A stretch of 64,000 bases of DNA from Acidobacteria bacterium UBA2990 (GTDB lineage Bacteria; Acidobacteriota; Vicinamibacteria; Vicinamibacterales; UBA8438). Shown here piece after piece: positions 59,437 to 64,000 of the stretch. The DNA lies in NCBI GenBank assembly GCA_002347025.1, contig DEAE01000012.1, forward strand, positions 5,960-69,959, in the 5' to 3' direction. Position 1 is the first letter of the stretch. The number at the start of each line of letters is the position of its first letter. The translations under genes and the position numbers were made by a program. Under the pieces are notes generated by a model. That model was not told the DNA's origin. It did not search any database and saw only the letters and a list, made by a program, of their open reading frames with translations.

Positions 59437-59740
59437 CCGGGGTCTCTCCTCACCTCAGGGAGCCTCACGCAACCAGCCTGGCTCAGCCCGAGGCCGGTTC
59501 AGACTGTCGGTCTCGACACAGACCAACCAAGCAGACAGGCCCCTGAACCCTCAGCAAATGTCGGACCGGCCGTAACGAAGCAATCATAACGAGCAACAAG
59601 ATATAGGGTCTAATAGAATTGTTAGCCATCTATATTGTTGTGTCAAGGACTTGACAGTAGCAATCACGACACCCACCCCATTAGGCCGCAGCAGCAATCC
59701 CTGCATGTGGAGACCGATTCTCCACTACAATCATTCAGCA
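59437..59740. other. Intergenic region upstream of the mutase gene
   Basis: About 300 bases hold the promoters of the divergent small unknown gene and the mutase. TATATT at 59631-59636 is a reasonable -10, and a perfect palindrome follows at 59641-59656, listed separately. No tRNA, riboswitch or ORF with motif is seen; a frame opening at 59651 is continuous with the mutase gene but lies upstream of the family start. Confidence 0.45.
59641..59656. promoter_or_regulatory. Perfect palindrome upstream of the methylmalonyl-CoA mutase gene
   Basis: TGTCAAG-GA-CTTGACA has exact 7-base arms around a 2-base centre. It lies 85 bases before the mutase ATG and 4 bases after a -10-like TATATT, so a bound repressor would cover the expected transcription start. 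The regulator is unknown; TetR- and GntR-type sites have this form. The right arm contains TTGACA, but no -10 follows it at the correct spacing. Confidence 0.5.
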
Positions 59741-61288
59741 ATGGAATCGAGAACGATAACTCCACAGACACTGTCCCAGTTGAACGTAACCGAAGCGCTG
59801 GCAACGCCTGGCAGTTTTCCCTTTACCCGTGGCATTCATCCAACGATGTATCGGGGCCGGCTGTGGTCGATGCGACAGTACGCTGGTTTTGGAACCGCGG
59901 CAGAATCGAACAAGAGATATCGCTACCTGCTCGAACATGGTGGCAGTGGACTTAGCGTCGCTTTCGACCTTCCAACCCAAATTGGCTACGACTCAGACCA
60001 TCCCCTTGCTCGAGGTGAAGTGGGCCGGGTGGGCGTAGCGATCGATTCGATCGAAGATATGAGCGTTCTCTTTGATGGCATCCGTCTAGACAATGTCTCC
60101 ACATCGATGACTATCAACGCGACCGCAATCATTCTGCTCGCGATGTATATAGCGACCGCCCGAAGACAGGGAGTAGAGACCGCGACCATTTCCGGGACCA
60201 CTCAGAATGATATCCTCAAGGAGTACGTGTCTCGAGGAACTTACATCTTCCCACCGCAAGCCTCCTTGAGAATCGTCACAGACGTCTTTGCCTACTGCGG
60301 CAAAGAACTCCCAAACTGGCACCCTATCTCAATCAGCGGTTATCACATCCGAGAAGCTGGTTCGACCGCTGTCCAAGAAGTGGCGTTCACGTGCGCAAAC
60401 GCGGTGGCATATGTTGAAGCAGCCATCGCTGCGGGACTTGATGTCAACAGTTTTGGCCGCAGGCTGTCATTTTTTTTCGCCGCCCATAGCGATTTCCTTG
60501 AAGAGGTGGCAAAATTCCGGGCAGCTCGACGTCTCTGGGCTAAGCTCATGCGAGATCGTTTTGGCGCCACAGAACCTCGGGCTCAACAATTGCGTTTTCA
60601 CACTCAGACTGCGGGTAGTACGCTGACAGCCCAGCAGCCAGAGAACAACATTGTACGGGTTGCGCTACAATCGATGTCAGCAGTGCTAGGGGGCACCCAA
60701 TCGCTTCACTGCAACGGCCAAGACGAAGCTCTTGGCCTCCCCACCAAGGACTCTGCTCGAACCGCCCTTCGCACTCAACAGGTCATCGCCGCAGAGACGG
60801 GGGTCGTCAATACAGCCGACCCAGTCGGAGGTTCCTACGCAATTGAAGCCTTAACCAACGAAATCGAACAAGGCGCAACTGAAATTCTTTCCAGGATCGA
60901 CGCAGGTGGTGGCACCCTAGTGGCTATAGAACGAGGATTGATCCAGCGGGAAATCCAGGCAGCTGCCTATCGAGATCAACAGGCGATCGATAGCGGCCAT
61001 CAGACTGTTGTTGGGGTCAATTGCTTCACAGACGACACCCCTGTAAATATTGAAGTGCTCAAGATTAACCCAAACATCGAATCCGACCAAGGCGAGCGCG
61101 TCGCAAAACTACGAATGTCACGTGACCAAATCCAGTGGACGCAATCCCTGTCAGCCGTCACTAAAGCTGCTCAAGATGGCACAAACCTTATGCCACCAAT
61201 CATAGCCGCTGTTGAAGCACGAGCCACCGTCGGTGAGATAGCAGACACACTCCGGGCCGAATTTGGCGAACACCGGGAAGAAGCCTAG
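59741..61288 (+). CDS. Methylmalonyl-CoA mutase large (catalytic) subunit
   Basis: About 515 residues from MESRTITPQT. This is the catalytic domain of a cobalamin-dependent acyl-CoA mutase, with FPFTRGIHPTMYRGRLWSMRQYAGFGTA, GLSVAFDLPTQIGYDSDHP, NTISGYHIREAGS-like ISISGYHIREAG and HCNGQDEALGLPT. It lacks the C-terminal B12-binding domain (DxHxxG), which must be on a separate small subunit, not seen in this window. This split form is the rule in archaea and many bacteria. Related ethylmalonyl- or isobutyryl-CoA mutases cannot be excluded. A frame upstream to 59651 is unlike the family. B12 for it can come from the riboswitch-controlled uptake locus. Confidence 0.93.
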   Translation: MESRTITPQTLSQLNVTEALATPGSFPFTRGIHPTMYRGRLWSMRQYAGFGTAAESNKRYRYLLEHGGSGLSVAFDLPTQIGYDSDHPLARGEVGRVGVAIDSIEDMSVLFDGIRLDNVSTSMTINATAIILLAMYIATARRQGVETATISGTTQNDILKEYVSRGTYIFPPQASLRIVTDVFAYCGKELPNWHPISISGYHIREAGSTAVQEVAFTCANAVAYVEAAIAAGLDVNSFGRRLSFFFAAHSDFLEEVAKFRAARRLWAKLMRDRFGATEPRAQQLRFHTQTAGSTLTAQQPENNIVRVALQSMSAVLGGTQSLHCNGQDEALGLPTKDSARTALRTQQVIAAETGVVNTADPVGGSYAIEALTNEIEQGATEILSRIDAGGGTLVAIERGLIQREIQAAAYRDQQAIDSGHQTVVGVNCFTDDTPVNIEVLKINPNIESDQGERVAKLRMSRDQIQWTQSLSAVTKAAQDGTNLMPPIIAAVEARATVGEIADTLRAEFGEHREEA

Positions 61289-61370
61289 GATAACAGACCA
61301 TAAAACATGGGTAGATAGTTAACTCTGCACACCTTAGCCACGACCGCCATCGACAAATCAGAACCTGATT

Positions 61371-62075
61371 TCAGGGAATTAGAGGTAAAGCTTTGGATTG
61401 GCGAACATCCTGTTCCACCTGCCCATCACGCAAGTGAATTACCCGATGGGCGTAGCCGGCCACCTCAGGCTCATGTGTAATTAGCACAATCGTATTCCCA
61501 CCTTCATGGAGGCGCTTGAACAAAGCCATTATCTCTTTCCCAGTCCTCGAATCTAGATTTCCAGTCGGCTCATCAGCCAAGAGAATGGATGGTGCGTTGA
61601 CTAGAGCTCTTGCAATTGCCACGCGCTGTCGCTGACCCCCTGACAACTCATTCGGACGGTGGGTGATTCGGTCCGCTAATTCAACACGGCCGAGGGCTTC
61701 CAGCGCACGTGAACGGCGAAGTCCGCGAGGCACTCCAGCATAGACAAGTGGTAGCTCAACATTGTGTAATGCCGTAGCTCGAGGCAAAAGATTAAAAGTC
61801 TGAAAGACGAAACCGATCTCCTCGTTGCGAATACGAGCAAGTTCATCATCGTCCAATTCCCGTACCTGATGTCCGTTGAGCAGGTAACTCCCCTGGCTCG
61901 GAGTGTCGAGACATCCAATCAGGTTCATTAAGGTCGACTTGCCAGAGCCAGAGGGCCCCATAATCCCCACATACTCGCCTGACTCGATTCTTATCGAAAT
62001 ATTCCGCAAAGCATGGATATCTTCACCACCCATCCGGTAGGTCTTCCAAAGACCTCTGGTCTCGATGAGCGCCAC
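61371..62075 (-). CDS. ABC transporter ATP-binding protein, LolD/MacB type
   Basis: This 234-residue ATPase has Walker A GPSGSGKST, signature LSGGQRQR, Walker B ILLADEPTG and a THEPE switch. The first residues (ALIETRGLWKTYRMGGEDIHALRNIS) place it in the MacB/LolD/FtsE group that works with FtsX-like permeases in lipoprotein release, efflux or cell division. GTG at 62075 is the start, with AAGGA 12 bases upstream. No permease gene is visible on either side, so its partner must be elsewhere. The longer noncoding stretch upstream is unusual for such a gene. Confidence 0.88.
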   Translation of the reverse strand: MALIETRGLWKTYRMGGEDIHALRNISIRIESGEYVGIMGPSGSGKSTLMNLIGCLDTPSQGSYLLNGHQVRELDDDELARIRNEEIGFVFQTFNLLPRATALHNVELPLVYAGVPRGLRRSRALEALGRVELADRITHRPNELSGGQRQRVAIARALVNAPSILLADEPTGNLDSRTGKEIMALFKRLHEGGNTIVLITHEPEVAGYAHRVIHLRDGQVEQDVRQSKALPLIP

Positions 62076-62852
62076 TTAGAAAACATCCTTGATAAGTAAG
62101 TTTTTCGCTCGTAGTCTTCTCGCCAACACAGCGGAATACAAACACTGGATATCGAATAGGCCGTCTACCCCAGACTCATTCGTCTTGCACCATCCCCTCC
62201 AAAAAGCCTTGAAAAAGATAGCCGACTGCTTTGTGCTTAACCAATGGCAGCCAATCGGAAAGCTCATCAAACCCATGAATCAGAAGGTCACGTAGACGGT
62301 TGGTCAGACCGAAAAACCATCACCCTCGGCGCAGACCACCCAAGGCTTAAAAGCCCCCCCACAAAGAGTATGACACGACTCCTATTCAGTAATGACAACA
62401 GAACTATCTGGAATCGACGGCATCGAACGATTCGCTCACCTCAGGAGGTAAATCCACTACCGATTTCAGTGGAACATCGACCACATGGCGCCGTAGCAGC
62501 ATCACGAGAAATGGAGTTGGACCAGCCGGCACAACCTACAACGCAATGCTAGGAAGTCTAACTAAGTTCTTGCACTTTTCCACACTGGGAAAACGAGCCC
62601 CTCAAAACTGCTAAGCAAAATAGGTAGCTACAATACCTCCCGAGTACCTACAAACAGCAAATCCAGTAATGAAAGTGATTGGTCGCACTTACAGGATGAC
62701 AGTGAACCCCCCCATATGAGTACCGGTTGAATGTGTCAACAAGGCCTACCTGTTGAGGCGTGACAGCAGACTGTTACTCAGGCCACAACTGCACCAGAAA
62801 GAACCACCAAAGCCTAAACCCGAACTGATCGCAAATGACTAGCAGCCTCGGA
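62076..62852. other. 777-base stretch without a recognised gene
   Basis: This is the longest gap in the window. Short frames exist on both strands (62076-62276 minus, 62089-62295 plus, 62244-62552 plus) but have no motifs and unbalanced composition, so I call none. No tRNA, riboswitch or repeat was found. A small perfect inverted repeat GGCTT-AA-AAGCC near 62343-62354 is too short to mean much. It must hold the promoter of the LolD-type gene on the minus strand and the 3' end of the inositol-phosphate synthase gene. A decayed gene is possible. Confidence 0.4.
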
Positions 62853-64000
62853 TCAATCGTAGTATTCCAAGCCAAGGTGCGTGATCAGCTCCTCGCCGCG
62901 CATGAACCTTAGCGTGTTCTTTAGCTTCATCAATTGTATAAAGAGATCATGCTCTGGGTATATTCCTGGGGCATGCACAGGACTCTTGAAGTAAAACGAA
63001 AGCCACTCTTGGATTCCACTCATACCAGCCCGCTTAGCCAGATCGAGGAATAACACGAGATCTAGAACTATTGGCGCTGCAAGGATACTGTCCCGACACA
63101 AGAAATTGATCTTGAGCTGCATCGGATAGCCTAGCCACCCAACCAAATCTATATTGTCCCAACCTTCTTTGTCATCTCCCCGGGGTGGATAGTAGTTAAT
63201 CCTCACAACATGACACAGGTCCTTATAAAGCTCGGGATAAAGCTCAGGTTGAAGAATGTAGTCAAGAACCGACTTCTTGCTCTCTTCCTTGGTCTTAAAC
63301 GACTCAGGATCATCAAGCACTTCACCGTCCCGGTTCCCGAGGATATTGGTCGAGTACCACCCGGACACTCCTATCAACCGAGACTTTAAACCCGGAGCCA
63401 CAATCGTCTTAATCAGAGTCTGGCCAGTCTTTAGATCCTTCCCAGCAACCGGCGCTCCAGTGTCGAGCGCAAGTTGGTCTAGTGCCGGAACATCCGCGCT
63501 TAGATTCGGTGCAGCATTAGCATACGGAATCCCCTCTTTTAAAGCCGCATAGGCATAAACCATGCTTGAAGAGATCTCGTGGGCATTCGACTCCATCGCC
63601 CGCTCGAACGACCCAATTGACTCGTGAGATTCCGTTGGAGTCATGAAAATTTCGGTACTGCCACACCACACCATCACCAATCGTTCCAAGTTGTGCTCAG
63701 CTTTGAAACGACGAATATCCTCACGCACCTGACCGGCCAACTCGAGCTTGTTGGCACCTTGCTTGATGTTAGTTCCCATCAACCGCTTCACGTAGCGTTG
63801 ATCAAAAACGGCTGGCCATGGCCGAATTGCCTCAAGCTCAGGCCTGATCTGTTCAAGCGTAGCAGTCTTAATGACTCCGGCCGTAGTCGCAGCCTCAAAC
63901 GCGTTCTCTTCGAAAATGTCCCATGCCCCGAAAACCAAGTCGTTCAACGGCGCCAGCGGCAGGAAGTCTTTTATGAGTGGAGAACGTCCTTCGTTGCGCT
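62853..64000 (-). CDS. Inositol-1-phosphate synthase family protein, 5' end outside the window
   Basis: The frame runs from its stop at 62853 to the right edge at 64000 without a stop, so the true start lies beyond the window; a TTG at 63947 sits inside the protein. At the edge the residues are ANEGRSPLIKDFLPLAPLND. Typical features are MGTNIKQGANKLELAGQ, LVMVWCGSTEIF, VPALDQLALDTGAPVAGKDLKTGQT, GLKSRLIGVSGWYSTNILGNRDG and CRDSILAAPIVLDLVLFLDLAKRAG. The enzyme makes myo-inositol-1-phosphate from glucose-6-phosphate, the first step of inositol lipid or mycothiol-type synthesis. It needs NAD. The family in bacteria is scattered, so horizontal transfer is possible but not shown. Confidence 0.9.
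   Translation of the reverse strand, partial: RNEGRSPLIKDFLPLAPLNDLVFGAWDIFEENAFEAATTAGVIKTATLEQIRPELEAIRPWPAVFDQRYVKRLMGTNIKQGANKLELAGQVREDIRRFKAEHNLERLVMVWCGSTEIFMTPTESHESIGSFERAMESNAHEISSSMVYAYAALKEGIPYANAAPNLSADVPALDQLALDTGAPVAGKDLKTGQTLIKTIVAPGLKSRLIGVSGWYSTNILGNRDGEVLDDPESFKTKEESKKSVLDYILQPELYPELYKDLCHVVRINYYPPRGDDKEGWDNIDLVGWLGYPMQLKINFLCRDSILAAPIVLDLVLFLDLAKRAGMSGIQEWLSFYFKSPVHAPGIYPEHDLFIQLMKLKNTLRFMRGEELITHLGLEYYD

Noticed and set aside
59651..59656. TTGACA as a -35 box for the mutase gene
   Set aside because: No -10-like hexamer lies 16-18 bases downstream (the spot is CACCCC); it is better explained as one arm of the palindrome.
62244..62552. 102-codon plus-strand frame in the long right-hand gap
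   Set aside because: Composition (His, Arg, Pro, Thr-rich) and lack of any motif or ribosome binding site argue against a gene.
1..64000. Phage, transposon, CRISPR, toxin-antitoxin or defence system
   Set aside because: I looked for transposase and integrase motifs, regular repeats, and small paired toxin/antitoxin genes and found none; the region looks like stable core chromosome.

Overview
The window is a gene-dense, mostly housekeeping stretch of a bacterial chromosome of moderate GC content. I see no phage, transposase, CRISPR array, rRNA or tRNA gene. The gene set suggests a Gram-negative, respiring, cobalamin-importing bacterium: two outer-membrane barrel-type proteins with N-terminal carboxypeptidase-regulatory-like domains, TonB-type B12 uptake, an aminofutalosine synthase of the futalosine menaquinone route, an NtrC-type sigma-54 activator, a deoxyhypusine-synthase-like enzyme and several conserved unknowns. 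My best guess is an uncultured Acidobacteriota (Vicinamibacteria-like) lineage. This is inferred from the gene repertoire, not from a marker gene.

Layout. 1-7.9 kb: a clipped secreted protein, a CFA-synthase-like methyltransferase, a GH3 beta-N-acetylhexosaminidase-like enzyme, mogA-moeA for molybdopterin, a zinc-ribbon membrane protein, a polytopic membrane protein and mqnE. 7.96-13.4 kb: a cobalamin riboswitch followed by btuD, btuC, a btuF-like binding protein and a btuB-like receptor. 14.5-20.2 kb (minus strand): a sulfur-mobilisation block of seven genes, cysM-rhodanese fusion, JAMM protease, ubiquitin-like sulfur carrier with a GGRKA end, moeZ, iscR-like regulator, nifS and iscA. 20.6-23.9 kb: an aminotransferase, a CaiB-type CoA transferase and two overlapping unknown genes. 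24.0-27.6 kb: a metal cluster (cupredoxin, ZIP permease with an extra extracytoplasmic domain, Tat-type multicopper oxidase) facing a DtxR-family regulator across an intergenic region that carries two inverted repeats. 27.6-31.2 kb: queD and queC, the deoxyhypusine-synthase-like gene, and an unknown protein with a CxxC motif and a basic RG/N-rich tail.

31.5-40.8 kb: a nearly complete arginine pathway in two divergent arms, argG-argH with argR on the minus strand and argC-argB-argD-GNAT(argA-like)-argJ-argF on the plus strand, with ARG-box-like sites between them. 40.8-43.2 kb: purD-purE and rpsU. 43.5-49.6 kb: a surface-glycan cluster of one coiled-coil/basic-tail protein and four GT4 glycosyltransferases in a symmetrical A-B-B-A paralogue order. 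49.7-57.3 kb: an NtrC-type regulator, a PDZ-containing membrane histidine kinase, a plug-less barrel-like protein and a secreted unknown. 57.6-64 kb: gpmI, a small unknown gene, the cobalamin-dependent methylmalonyl-CoA mutase catalytic subunit behind a perfect palindrome, a LolD/MacB-type ATPase, a long apparently non-coding stretch, and an inositol-phosphate synthase that runs off the right edge.

Links between regions: imported B12 (8-13 kb) would supply the mutase (59.7 kb); MoeZ can serve the sulfur carrier and possibly molybdopterin synthesis (mogA, moeA); NifS supplies sulfur for IscA and for the rhodanese relays. The most unusual locus is the sulfur-carrier/cysteine/Fe-S block at 14.5-20.2 kb.
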